64,000 nt of DNA. Origin: Pseudocolwellia sp049933045 (GTDB taxonomy: Bacteria > Pseudomonadota > Gammaproteobacteria > Enterobacterales > Alteromonadaceae). A program made the translations under genes and the position numbers. Shown one piece after another: positions 28,416-37,141 of this stretch; position 1 is the first letter of the stretch; each line of letters starts with the position of its first letter. The notes under the pieces are model-generated. The model did not search any database. It saw nothing but the letters and a program-made list of their open reading frames with translations, and was not told the DNA's origin. The stretch is from contig NZ_CP187926.1 in the NCBI RefSeq assembly GCF_049933045.1, positions 2,976,001 to 3,040,000 of the forward strand, written 5' to 3'.

Positions 28416-28778
28416 ATGATAAACTTTATGATATACCGCCATTACTTTCTTGGTTTACTTTTAATAGTAATTTCTGTGGTGATGTTAACCTGGTTTTACA
28501 ATACAAATGAGTTAACACTTCAATTCCCTAAATTAGATTCAATCGGACATTTTCTAGGCTTTTTCTTTTTAACTTGGTTGTTAAGTTATCTTTTGAAACA
28601 ACCTTTACTTAACTTAACGCTGTGTTTAACGTTATATGCTGCACTAACTGAGGTTGGCCAACATTATTTAGGTTTCAGAAATGGAGAGTTTAGAGATTTT
28701 GTCGCTGATGTTCTAGGCATTACATTATTTGTAACGATTCAATATTTTTGGGCAAAGTTCTGTGAAAGTAGACAATAA
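28416..28778 (+). CDS. VanZ-like family membrane protein
   Basis: The 120-residue protein has four membrane helices with a VanZ-type pattern: DSIGHFLGFFFLTWLL, then ALTEVGQHYLGFRNGEFRDFVADVLG in the second half. The function of VanZ-like proteins outside enterococcal vancomycin operons is unknown. Its end overlaps the first possible start of panE by 17 bases, so the two are probably expressed together. The ribosome site is weak, and the start at 28416 or 28428 is open. Confidence 0.75.
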   Translation: MINFMIYRHYFLGLLLIVISVVMLTWFYNTNELTLQFPKLDSIGHFLGFFFLTWLLSYLLKQPLLNLTLCLTLYAALTEVGQHYLGFRNGEFRDFVADVLGITLFVTIQYFWAKFCESRQ

Positions 28779-29718
28779 CGCGATGAATAAACAAAAAACT
28801 AATGTTCTTATCGTAGGATCAGGTGCAATAGGTTTATTGTGGTATAGCCATTTTGCATTAAACAGTAAACACTCGATTAACTGTTATCTTTATCAATCGG
28901 CTAAACGTAAAGCCTTACCAGACGAAATCAAATTTACAAATATTAATGATACTACACATGTAATCCATAGTAACATCATTACACAGCCGAAAAGCCCAAT
29001 GGATATTGTTCTCGTTTGTGTAAAAAGCTATCAGCTCAATCAAGCGATTGCTGACATTCAAAGTATTATCTGCCCTAAGACACTTGTGATCACAACGCAT
29101 AATGGTTTAGGTGCGCTAAATACACAATCAAATCAATATTTAGAAAATAATATTGTGCTTAATATGCTAACCACCCATGGTTGCTTGAAAGTAGCTGACA
29201 ATGAAATAAAACATACGGGCGCAGGTATATCTCATTTGGGTGTTAAGTTTGATGTCGCTGAAAAGTATCTAGAATCGAATAAGCAAAAAGACATCCGTGA
29301 TTTATTACATACCATATTACCAGAGGTTGTTTGGTGTGATGATATTTTATCTAAACAATGGTTAAAGTTAGCGATTAACTGTGTGATAAACCCATTAACG
29401 GCTGTGTTTGATATTAAAAATGGTGAAGTGATTAACCCAGAATTTACTTCTATTATTGAGCAAGTGATTGATGAAGTAGTCGCCATTGGTCAGGCGAAAG
29501 GTATTAGTTTAGATAAAGTACAATTAATTGAAACCGTATTATTAGTTGCACAAGCCACAGCTAATAATAGTTCGTCTATGCGTTGTGATGCTCAGCAAAA
29601 AAGAGAAACAGAGATAGAATATATTAACGGCTATATTCATAAATCAGGGCAAGAATTGAATATTCCTACCCCGAAAAATACTGAGCTATATCAAAAGGTT
29701 TTAGCACTAACGTTTTAA
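28762..29718 (+). CDS. panE: 2-dehydropantoate 2-reductase
   Basis: The 318-residue protein has an N-terminal NADP-binding loop (VLIVGSGAIGLLW), followed by the catalytic-lysine region WLKLAINCVINPLTAVFDIKNG and a C-terminal helical domain with SSMRCDAQQKRETEIEYING. PanE reduces ketopantoate to pantoate in coenzyme A synthesis. The start is either GTG 28762, overlapping the vanZ-like gene, or ATG 28783 (MNKQKTNVLIVG); the later one fits family length better. Gene position next to yajQ and thiI matches E. coli. Confidence 0.9.
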   Translation: MKVDNNAMNKQKTNVLIVGSGAIGLLWYSHFALNSKHSINCYLYQSAKRKALPDEIKFTNINDTTHVIHSNIITQPKSPMDIVLVCVKSYQLNQAIADIQSIICPKTLVITTHNGLGALNTQSNQYLENNIVLNMLTTHGCLKVADNEIKHTGAGISHLGVKFDVAEKYLESNKQKDIRDLLHTILPEVVWCDDILSKQWLKLAINCVINPLTAVFDIKNGEVINPEFTSIIEQVIDEVVAIGQAKGISLDKVQLIETVLLVAQATANNSSSMRCDAQQKRETEIEYINGYIHKSGQELNIPTPKNTELYQKVLALTF

Positions 29719-29778
29719 TCTTAAAGATCTTGCACTTAAAAACTGCTATAGCTCTTTTATCTTACTCGACTAGTTATC

Positions 29779-31233
29779 TTATGGACGATAAACTTTAACG
29801 TTAGTAAAGCCATTATCTAATAAGTACAAAGCTTGTAACTTACTCATAACGCCTTGATCACAGTAAAGGAAATATTCTTTGTCTTTCGCTAAATCACCAA
29901 ACTTAGTAGCAAGTCTATAGAAAGGAATATGTATCACTTCTACTTTATCTAAAGACAGAGGATTGTTATCTTCTTCTTCAGGGCTTCTGATATCAACAAC
30001 AATAGCGCTATCGTCAAGTTGATCAACCATTTCTACCGCTTTAATTTCAGCTTCTGTTTCAGTGGCAATATCTCGAATGTCATATAAACGAGTATTCTTT
30101 ACTACGCTATCTAAAATATCAAAATCAAAGTTACTTTCTTCATGCTCAATTTTAGATAAAACCGCTTTAACTGTTGGTTTATTTGAAATAACACCACAGT
30201 ATTCAGGGATAGTTTTAGAGAAATCTTCAGTGCCAATTTGACGAGCAATATCGATAATATCTTGCTTATCATATGCTGTTAAAGGTCTTAAAATTAAGGT
30301 TTCTGTTACGCGGTCAATTACATTTAAGTTAGTTAATGTTTGGCTAGATACCTGCCCTAACGCTTCACCTGTAACCAATGCTTGTATTTTAGCGCGTGCT
30401 GCAACTTTTTCTGCTGCGCGCATCATCATACGTTTTAGAATAACGCCCATTTGACCGTTTTCTACTTTCTCTAAAATTTCAGCTACAACAGGTTCAAAGT
30501 CGATAGCGAAAAACTTAACTTTATGTGAAGCACCAAACTTGTTCCACAAATAGTAACTGACTTGTTTAACACCAATTTCGTGTGCTGAACCACCTAAGTT
30601 AAAGAAACAATAATGAGTACGTGCACCTTTTTTGATCATTTGGTAACTTGCAACAGCAGAGTCAAAACCACCAGACATTAACGATAGTACATCTTCTTGA
30701 GTTGCTATTGGGAAGCCGCCTAAACCTTTATGACGTTCTGTAACAATAAAGAGTTTTTCATTTTTTATTTCTAAATGAACGGTAACGTCAGGCTTACTTA
30801 ATTTTACTTTAGCTGATTCAACTGCTTGGTTTAAACCACCACCAACATATTGCTCAACTTGAATTGATTTAAACTCGTGAGTACCTGTACGTTTAACACG
30901 AACACAAAAGGTTTTGTTTTCAATACTTTTAGCATGTAAAGCGGCAGTTTTTTCGTAAATGCTGTGCATATCAGTAAAGTCGGTTTGTACAACTTCTAAA
31001 AACATCGGAATACCTGGAACACACTTTAAGGTTGCAATAACCTTTTCACGATTCTCTGGGGTATCGTTTGGTGAATTCACTTCAATATTGTCCCAAGTCA
31101 TACGAACATGAACTTGTGGATCTACACGACGTAGTACAGTTTTAAGGTTAGATTCTAATATTTTAGTAAAGCGCTTGCGAACAGGCCTACTTTTAATGGT
31201 GATTTCAGACTGTAACTTTACAATAAATTTCAT
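29779..31233 (-). CDS. thiI: tRNA 4-thiouridine synthase with rhodanese domain
   Basis: The 484-residue protein has an N-terminal ferredoxin-like and THUMP region (1-165), a PP-loop ATPase with SGGFDSAVASYQMIKKGA (about 188-205), the conserved EYCGVIS cysteine, and a C-terminal rhodanese domain whose active-site cysteine is in YCDQGVMS. It adds sulfur to U8 of tRNA and, in enterobacteria, supplies sulfur for thiamine thiazole. Length matches E. coli ThiI (482 aa). It lies between panE and pomB and is divergent from panE in the conserved order. Confidence 0.96.
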   Translation of the reverse strand: MKFIVKLQSEITIKSRPVRKRFTKILESNLKTVLRRVDPQVHVRMTWDNIEVNSPNDTPENREKVIATLKCVPGIPMFLEVVQTDFTDMHSIYEKTAALHAKSIENKTFCVRVKRTGTHEFKSIQVEQYVGGGLNQAVESAKVKLSKPDVTVHLEIKNEKLFIVTERHKGLGGFPIATQEDVLSLMSGGFDSAVASYQMIKKGARTHYCFFNLGGSAHEIGVKQVSYYLWNKFGASHKVKFFAIDFEPVVAEILEKVENGQMGVILKRMMMRAAEKVAARAKIQALVTGEALGQVSSQTLTNLNVIDRVTETLILRPLTAYDKQDIIDIARQIGTEDFSKTIPEYCGVISNKPTVKAVLSKIEHEESNFDFDILDSVVKNTRLYDIRDIATETEAEIKAVEMVDQLDDSAIVVDIRSPEEEDNNPLSLDKVEVIHIPFYRLATKFGDLAKDKEYFLYCDQGVMSKLQALYLLDNGFTNVKVYRP

Positions 31234-31260
31234 GGACGCTAATACCTAACAAATGTACTT

Positions 31261-31389
31261 ATACCAACCCGAATAGGTTAATTATTTATTTATATAAGTG
31301 TCGCTCGTTTAAACGCGATAAATAAATGCTCTATATTTGGCAATTTATCATTTATACAAAGTAAGTTAATTTTTTAATCGAATGGGTAT
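31261..31389. repeat. possible short MITE-like element
   Basis: The ends ATACCAACCCGAAT and ATCGAATGGGTAT are imperfect inverse complements, and the ATACC ends resemble family A. The interior differs. It occupies most of the 31234-31562 gap together with a terminator. The boundaries are tentative. Confidence 0.35.
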
Positions 31390-31510
31390 CAAAAAATAAT
31401 GGCGCGAATTATACACGATAACGAAGGGCATTTAGCATAATTTTTTCTTCTACTTATATTATCAATAAGAAGCAATCAAAGTTCTAAACTAAAAATTAGA
31501 AAAATACTCA

Positions 31511-31541
31511 AAAAAAAGAGTTACTTGATGTAACTCTTTTT
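31511..31541 (-). terminator. terminator of pomAB
   Basis: The arms AAAAGAGTTAC / GTAACTCTTTT with a short loop are followed by T residues on the minus strand. It lies about 20 bases past the pomB stop. Confidence 0.8.
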
Positions 31542-31562
31542 AAGTTTGATATGACTTTCTAC

Positions 31563-32501
31563 TTACTGAATAATAGATACAGGTTCAGTTTCTTGAGCCT
31601 TACCTTGGTTTATAGCAATTTCTACACGACGATTTTTACGTCGGTTTAAAGCATTAGTATTTGGGACTAAAGGCTTAGCATCGGCATGACCCGCTACGAT
31701 AATTCGGCTTTGATCAAACTCAGGTACTTTTATTATCTCGTGAGCGATGGCTACTGCACGCTTACTTGATAAGTCCCAATTAGAAGTAAATAACTCTGAG
31801 CTAATACCTTGATTATCAGTATGACCTGAGATCATTATCTCACCAGGGATCGTCAACAATAACTCGCCAATCTCTCGAATAATCGGTCTAAACTGAGGTT
31901 GTAAAAATGCTGAACCCGATGGAAATGAACCATTTTCTCGAATACGAATAATAATTTGTTGCCCTAAAGATTCTAATTCGATGGCACCATCTTGAATTTG
32001 TTTATCTAGCTGATCTGCAATTTTCTTAATAAGGTCATTTATTTGTTCTTGAGAAGCTTGCTCTGCGTCTTCTGCTGCTTGAATGATTTCTTGAGCCGCT
32101 TGTTCATTTGCTGTGCTTTGCGATTGACCACCACGTTGAGCGCCACGTTGTTCTTGACGTCCACCTGCGGAAGTTTCATCTCCCGCCTGAAACTCTAACA
32201 TTTGCTGAGTCATTTCTACGGTTTGTTGCTGAATCACTTCAATAGGAGTTGGTTCAGGCTTACCTGGTCTAAATTCCTGAGCAATAATACTAGTGCCTTT
32301 TGGAATATCTTTCACTTCAATTTTATTTTGCACACCAAAAGCAAACTTCATTGAACCTGCAATTTGTTTAAACTTTAAAACATCCATTTCTGAAAAAGAT
32401 AAAAGCAAAACGAAAAAACACATAAGCAACGACATTAAGTCGGCAAAGGTTCCCATCCAAGCGGGGAGCCCTGGAGGTGGACATTTACATTCTTCTTCCA
32501 T
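31563..32501 (-). CDS. pomB: sodium-driven flagellar stator protein PomB
   Basis: The 312-residue protein begins with the PomB block CKCPPPGLPAWMGTFADL. The single membrane helix starts at the ion-binding Asp21 (E. coli MotB Asp32) in FADLMSLLMCFF. The plug region (EVKDIPKGTSIIAQEFRPG) and the C-terminal OmpA-like peptidoglycan-binding domain (SGHTDNQG, RRKNRRVEIAI) follow. The linker (about 110-160) is rich in Gln, Glu and Ala. PomB forms the sodium channel of the motor with PomA. The gene follows pomA on the same strand, 11 bases apart. Confidence 0.96.
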   Translation of the reverse strand: MEEECKCPPPGLPAWMGTFADLMSLLMCFFVLLLSFSEMDVLKFKQIAGSMKFAFGVQNKIEVKDIPKGTSIIAQEFRPGKPEPTPIEVIQQQTVEMTQQMLEFQAGDETSAGGRQEQRGAQRGGQSQSTANEQAAQEIIQAAEDAEQASQEQINDLIKKIADQLDKQIQDGAIELESLGQQIIIRIRENGSFPSGSAFLQPQFRPIIREIGELLLTIPGEIMISGHTDNQGISSELFTSNWDLSSKRAVAIAHEIIKVPEFDQSRIIVAGHADAKPLVPNTNALNRRKNRRVEIAINQGKAQETEPVSIIQ

Positions 32502-32512
32502 TTTAGCCTCCC

Positions 32513-33277
32513 TTACTCTTCATTTGTATCGACGGCGCGCTTACCTTCAGCTATGTAGTTCCTTAATAGCCCTTCGATAACGCGAGGGTTTTGACCATCT
32601 TGAATACCTAGAACAGCATCAAGGATCAATTGCCTATTCATTTTTTCTTCTTCACGTCTCAGTTTTAATTTGTTGGCGATTGGAATAGCAATTACGTTTG
32701 CTAAGAAAGCACCGTATAAAGTCGTTAAAAGTGCTACCGCCATTGCGGGTCCAATGGCTTTTGGATCATCCATATTAGAAAGCATGGCAACTAAACCAAT
32801 AAGTGTACCGATCATTCCCATTGCTGGCGCTACGTCTGCTAGCGCCATCATCATACCTACACCTCTTTCGTGACGTTCACTGGTTAATGATATGTCTTTT
32901 TGTAAAGTTGCACGTACTACATCGGCATCATGACCATCAACCAGCATATCAACACCTTTTTGCATAAAAGCGTTGGTAATCTCAGCTTCTTCTAAAGCTA
33001 AAAAACCGCCTTTGCGTGCTGCGTCTGCCATTTCAACAGATTTTTCGATAAGTTCTTCAGGAGTTTCAAGTTTGAATAGAAAGGCTTTACCACAAATTTT
33101 CCCGATACCGAAAAATTGCCCTAAATTATAATTAGATAAAACAACAAAGATTGAGCCACCAAATACAATGATCAAAGATTGAGTGTCGATGAACATACTG
33201 ATATCACCCGCCAATAACATCGCCATAATTAAAAGGCCAATGGCACCGAGTATCCCTATTAACGTTGCTAAATCCAC
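32513..33277 (-). CDS. pomA: sodium-driven flagellar stator protein PomA
   Basis: The 254-residue MotA/PomA-family protein has four membrane helices, the cytoplasmic loop between helices 2 and 3 that meets the rotor, and the conserved block PAMGMIGTLIGLVAML. It starts at a GTG with AGGAG six bases upstream. It is the first gene of pomAB. As in Vibrio, it sits between thiI and the divergent xseB-ispA-dxs operon. No other flagellar gene is in the window. Confidence 0.96.
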   Translation of the reverse strand: MDLATLIGILGAIGLLIMAMLLAGDISMFIDTQSLIIVFGGSIFVVLSNYNLGQFFGIGKICGKAFLFKLETPEELIEKSVEMADAARKGGFLALEEAEITNAFMQKGVDMLVDGHDADVVRATLQKDISLTSERHERGVGMMMALADVAPAMGMIGTLIGLVAMLSNMDDPKAIGPAMAVALLTTLYGAFLANVIAIPIANKLKLRREEEKMNRQLILDAVLGIQDGQNPRVIEGLLRNYIAEGKRAVDTNEE

Positions 33278-33499
33278 AAAATTCTCCTGTTTATATGCTT
33301 ACCGTTGTGCTTTATAAAATAATAGTACAATAACGATTTGGGTTACGCGAATACTTATAGCTATATTATCGTCCACAATCTCAATAACTTAAGTTCTTTT
33401 CAATAAAACATAACAATCAATTAATAAATCGACGCTAATTGACCAAAATGTTAAGCTAAGGTACCTTTGCGCCTATCTATTAAATGTAGCAGAAAAATA

Positions 33500-33751
33500 A
33501 TGGCTAGAAAAAAAATTGAAAATTTAACCTTCGAAGAATCACTTAATGAATTAGAAGAAATTGTTCAGAATTTAGAACAAGGCGAACTAAGTTTAGAGGA
33601 TTCGATGAATTTGTTTGAACGAGGATTAAACCTTAGTCAAGCTAGCCAAACTAAGCTACAAGATGCTGAACAGAAAATACAAATATTGCTCGATAAGAAT
33701 AATCCTGAGCAAGCGCTTTCAACATTTGAATTAACACAGGACGATAGCTAA
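33500..33751 (+). CDS. xseB: exodeoxyribonuclease VII small subunit
   Basis: The 83-residue coiled protein matches XseB (LTFEESLNELEEIVQNLEQG, then LSLEDSMNLFERGLNLSQ). It is the small subunit that assembles with XseA to degrade single-stranded DNA. I chose the ATG at 33500 (MARKKIENLTFEE) as in other XseB proteins; the longer frame from 33467 adds an atypical leader. Its stop abuts the ispA start (TAA GTG). Confidence 0.94.
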   Translation: MARKKIENLTFEESLNELEEIVQNLEQGELSLEDSMNLFERGLNLSQASQTKLQDAEQKIQILLDKNNPEQALSTFELTQDDS

Positions 33752-34642
33752 GTGGGTCAGTTACCTCAATTAGATGAATACCAGCAACGTGTTAATCAAT
33801 TTCTTACCCATAAATTAGATCAGTTAACTTGTAACGATGAGCGTTTATTAGAAGCTATGCGTTATGGCCTACTTATTGGCGGCAAACGCATGCGTCCGTA
33901 TCTAGCTTATATTACAGGTAAGAGTGTTGGAGCAAAATTAGAAGATATAGACGGCATTGCTGCAGCATTAGAATGTATTCATGCGTATTCATTATTACAT
34001 GATGACTTACCCGCTATGGATGATGACGATTTAAGACGTGGTAAACCAACCTGTCATAAAGCTTTTGATGAAGCGACAGCAATTTTAGCAGGCGACAGTT
34101 TACAAACTTTAGCTTTTGATATTTTAGCTAATCATCATTTTTCAGAAAATTTGCAAAGTAAGCGTATTAGCTTTGTTCAACAACTTGTTAATGCTTCTGG
34201 TTATCAAGGTATGTGCGGTGGACAAGCTTTAGATTTAGCGGCAACTGATCATTCAATATCTTTAGATGCTTTACAACATTTACATTCATTAAAAACAGGC
34301 GCTTTAATTGAAGCTTCGGTATTAATGGCTGCAGATTGTAGTAGTACAGTTTCTGTAGAAGAAAAAGCACAATTAAAAACTTTCGCACAACTTGTGGGTT
34401 TAGCTTATCAAGTAAGAGATGATATTATTGATATAACATCAAGCGAAGAAGAGCTAGGAAAACCAGCAGGTTCAGACCTAGCAGCAAATAAAAGTACGTA
34501 TCCTGCTTTGCTTGGTTTAGACGGTGCTCAGCAAAAAGCTGACGACTTATACCAACAAGCACTTCAAGCTTTGTCTACTTTGCCTTACAATACCCGATGT
34601 TTAGCTGATTTTGCGACTTTTATCGTAAAGCGTACTAGCTAG
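33752..34642 (+). CDS. ispA: farnesyl diphosphate synthase
   Basis: The 296-residue all-helical prenyltransferase has the first aspartate-rich motif HDDLPAMDDDDLRRGKP and the second in RDDIIDITSSEE, with GGKRMRPYL near residue 46. It condenses IPP with DMAPP and GPP to farnesyl diphosphate. It starts at a GTG directly after the xseB stop, with AGGA upstream inside xseB, so the two are translationally linked. It is the middle gene of xseB-ispA-dxs. Confidence 0.95.
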   Translation: MGQLPQLDEYQQRVNQFLTHKLDQLTCNDERLLEAMRYGLLIGGKRMRPYLAYITGKSVGAKLEDIDGIAAALECIHAYSLLHDDLPAMDDDDLRRGKPTCHKAFDEATAILAGDSLQTLAFDILANHHFSENLQSKRISFVQQLVNASGYQGMCGGQALDLAATDHSISLDALQHLHSLKTGALIEASVLMAADCSSTVSVEEKAQLKTFAQLVGLAYQVRDDIIDITSSEEELGKPAGSDLAANKSTYPALLGLDGAQQKADDLYQQALQALSTLPYNTRCLADFATFIVKRTS

Positions 34643-34680
34643 TTCACTGTATAAATTTTAATAAGAATAACCGATAACAC

Positions 34681-36546
34681 ATGACAATTGATCTAACTGA
34701 CTACCCCCTTTTATCAAACATCAATACGCCTGAAGATTTAAGGCTATTAGGTAAAAGCAAACTCACTCAAGCGAGTGAAGAATTACGTCGATACTTACTC
34801 AACTCAGTTAGTAAAAGTAGTGGCCATTTCGCTTCGGGTTTAGGCACAATAGAGCTTACAGTAGCTTTACATTTTGTGTATAACACACCTTTTGATCAAT
34901 TGATCTGGGATGTGGGTCATCAAGCTTATCCTCATAAAATTTTAACAGGTCGACGCGATCAACTGCACACCATTAGACAAAAAGATGGCTTACATCCTTT
35001 TCCTTGGCGAGAAGAGAGTGAATACGATGTATTAAGTGTTGGTCATTCAAGTACTTCTATATCCGCAGCATTAGGTATGGCGGTTGCTGCAGAAAAAGAA
35101 GCTAAGAATAGAAAAGTTGTTGCTGTAATTGGTGATGGTGCTATGACGGCAGGTATGGCATTTGAAGCGTTAAATCATGGCGGTGATATTAACAAAGACA
35201 TGCTTGTTGTACTTAACGACAATGAGATGTCGATATCTGAAAATGTAGGTGCGCTTAATAATCATTTAGCTAAAATGCTTTCAGGAAACCTATACACTGG
35301 CCTTCGTGAAGGTAGTAAGCGCATACTTAAGAATATTCCTCCGATAAAAGAATTAGCCAGTCGTGCAGAAGAACATCTTAAAGGCATGGTTGTACCAAGT
35401 ACTTTTTTCGAAGAGCTAGGTTTTAACTATATTGGTCCAATTGATGGTCATGATGTTAATGGCTTAGTTGATACCATTTCGAATATGCGCAACTTAAAAG
35501 GCCCTCAGCTTTTACATATTGCCACTAAAAAAGGTAAAGGCTACGAAGCGGCAGAACAAGATCCAATAAAGTATCATGCGGTACCTAAGTTCAATCCTGA
35601 AGAAACCACACTACCTAAGAGTAAAGCAAGTTTACCTACCTACTCAAAAATTTTTGGTGACTGGTTATGTAACACAGCAGAGATTGATCCAAAACTAACA
35701 GCTATAACCCCAGCAATGCGTGAAGGTTCAGGTATGGTTGAGTTTAGCCAACGTTTTCCTGATCAATATTATGATGTTGCCATTGCTGAACAGCATGCCG
35801 TAACTTTTGCTTCAGGTTTAGCTATTGGTGGCTATAACCCTGTTGTTGCTATTTATTCTAGCTTTTTACAGCGTGGTTATGATCAACTTATTCATGATGT
35901 AGCTATTCAAAACTTACCTGTTATGTTTGCTATAGATCGTGCAGGTATTGTGGGTGCTGACGGAGCTACACATCAAGGGGCATTCGACTTAAGCTTTTTA
36001 AGATGTATACCTAATATGGTAATAATGGCGCCGTCTGATGAACGTGAATGTGTACTGATGTTAACTACTGGTCATCAACATACAGGCCCTGCTGCAGTCA
36101 GATACCCTAGAGGTTCAGGTAATGATGCTGAGTTACCATCTATAACAGAAACAATAGAAATTGGTAAAGGCGTTGTTAAGCAGCAAGGTAAAGACATTAC
36201 TATTTTAAGCTTCGGTACGTTATTACAAGAAGCTAACGCTGTAGCAGAATCACTTAATGCCACATTAGTTGATATGCGTTTTGTTAAACCTTTAGATGAA
36301 GCCTTAATTGAAGAATTAGTAAATAGCCATACTTGTATTGTAACGTTAGAAGATAATGCCATTGCTGGTGGCGCTGGCTCTGCTGTGAATGAGTTTATCC
36401 TTAGTAAAGGCATTGCCATTAAAATATTAAATATTGGCTTACCTGACGCTTTCATTAAGCATGGTACTCAAGATGAAATACATCAAGAACTAGGTTTAGA
36501 TAGCGAAGGCATATTAAGCAAAATTAATAACTTTATTAAGTTATAG
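34681..36546 (+). CDS. dxs: 1-deoxy-D-xylulose-5-phosphate synthase
   Basis: The 621-residue thiamine-diphosphate enzyme has the cofactor motif GDGAMTAGMAFEALNHGG...N, the glutamate in AIAEQHAVTFASGLA, and a C-terminal transketolase domain. It condenses pyruvate and glyceraldehyde 3-phosphate, the first step of the non-mevalonate isoprenoid route. It is the last gene of the xseB-ispA-dxs operon, so the pathway entry and farnesyl synthesis are co-expressed. A terminator follows. Confidence 0.97.
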   Translation: MTIDLTDYPLLSNINTPEDLRLLGKSKLTQASEELRRYLLNSVSKSSGHFASGLGTIELTVALHFVYNTPFDQLIWDVGHQAYPHKILTGRRDQLHTIRQKDGLHPFPWREESEYDVLSVGHSSTSISAALGMAVAAEKEAKNRKVVAVIGDGAMTAGMAFEALNHGGDINKDMLVVLNDNEMSISENVGALNNHLAKMLSGNLYTGLREGSKRILKNIPPIKELASRAEEHLKGMVVPSTFFEELGFNYIGPIDGHDVNGLVDTISNMRNLKGPQLLHIATKKGKGYEAAEQDPIKYHAVPKFNPEETTLPKSKASLPTYSKIFGDWLCNTAEIDPKLTAITPAMREGSGMVEFSQRFPDQYYDVAIAEQHAVTFASGLAIGGYNPVVAIYSSFLQRGYDQLIHDVAIQNLPVMFAIDRAGIVGADGATHQGAFDLSFLRCIPNMVIMAPSDERECVLMLTTGHQHTGPAAVRYPRGSGNDAELPSITETIEIGKGVVKQQGKDITILSFGTLLQEANAVAESLNATLVDMRFVKPLDEALIEELVNSHTCIVTLEDNAIAGGAGSAVNEFILSKGIAIKILNIGLPDAFIKHGTQDEIHQELGLDSEGILSKINNFIKL

Positions 36547-36557
36547 TTAATCACATT

Positions 36558-36596
36558 AAGCTAGAATATAGCCTTTCTTATATTCTAGCTTTTTTA
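36558..36596 (+). terminator. terminator after dxs
   Basis: The arms AAGCTAGAATA / TATTCTAGCTT enclose a loop and are followed by a T6 run on the plus strand, about 12 bases past the dxs stop. Confidence 0.85.
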
Positions 36597-36700
36597 TAAC
36601 ATTTTCCTACCGTTTCTCCCCTGCTCTTATTTCGAAATTTTTTATTTAGCTCCATTCAACCTTATTCAAACAGACAGTATATTTCATTCATTTAGATATA

Positions 36701-36964
36701 ATACCAATTTGATTAATAAATTGCTCAACTTAGAGCTACATTAGCAGACTTAGAACAAACAACATTATTTATACATAGTTATTCTATTTATCTGTAATTT
36801 TGTGCAGTTATCAGTTTGCTAATGAGCTCCCAAGGGCGAGTTTAAAAGGCTTATTGGCTTCGTTATTTATTTTGACAAGGGAGTAACCATTCTCTTCAAT
36901 CAATGCCTTGCATATAAGCCTTTTAATTCTCGCTAAGTGATCAATTAATTAATCAACTTGGTAT
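36701..36964. repeat. dispersed MITE-like repeat, family A, copy 3 (264 bp, inverted)
   Basis: The ends ATACCAATTTGATTAATAAA and the inverse complement of ATACCAAGTTGATTAATTAA are the family A termini, diverged. The interior is copy 1 read on the other strand, without the extra modules found in copy 2. It fills most of the 36547-37141 gap between the dxs and TonB-receptor terminators. Confidence 0.8.
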
Positions 36965-37086
36965 AATTCCCTATACCTACTTAAGTCATCTAATGCTTTT
37001 TATTTCTCTCAAAATAGTGACTATGAAAATTTAATAATACTGAACGACTAGGTGTGAACCCAAATTTAATAATTTATAAAAGACAT

Positions 37087-37116
37087 AAAAAAACGAGCTA
37101 AATTAGCTCGTTTTTC
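37087..37116 (-). terminator. terminator of the TonB-dependent receptor gene
   Basis: The arms AAAACGAGCTAA / TTAGCTCGTTTT with almost no loop are followed by a T7 run on the minus strand, 25 bases past the stop. Confidence 0.85.
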
Positions 37117-37141
37117 AGTCAGATTAAATTCTATTTAATAT

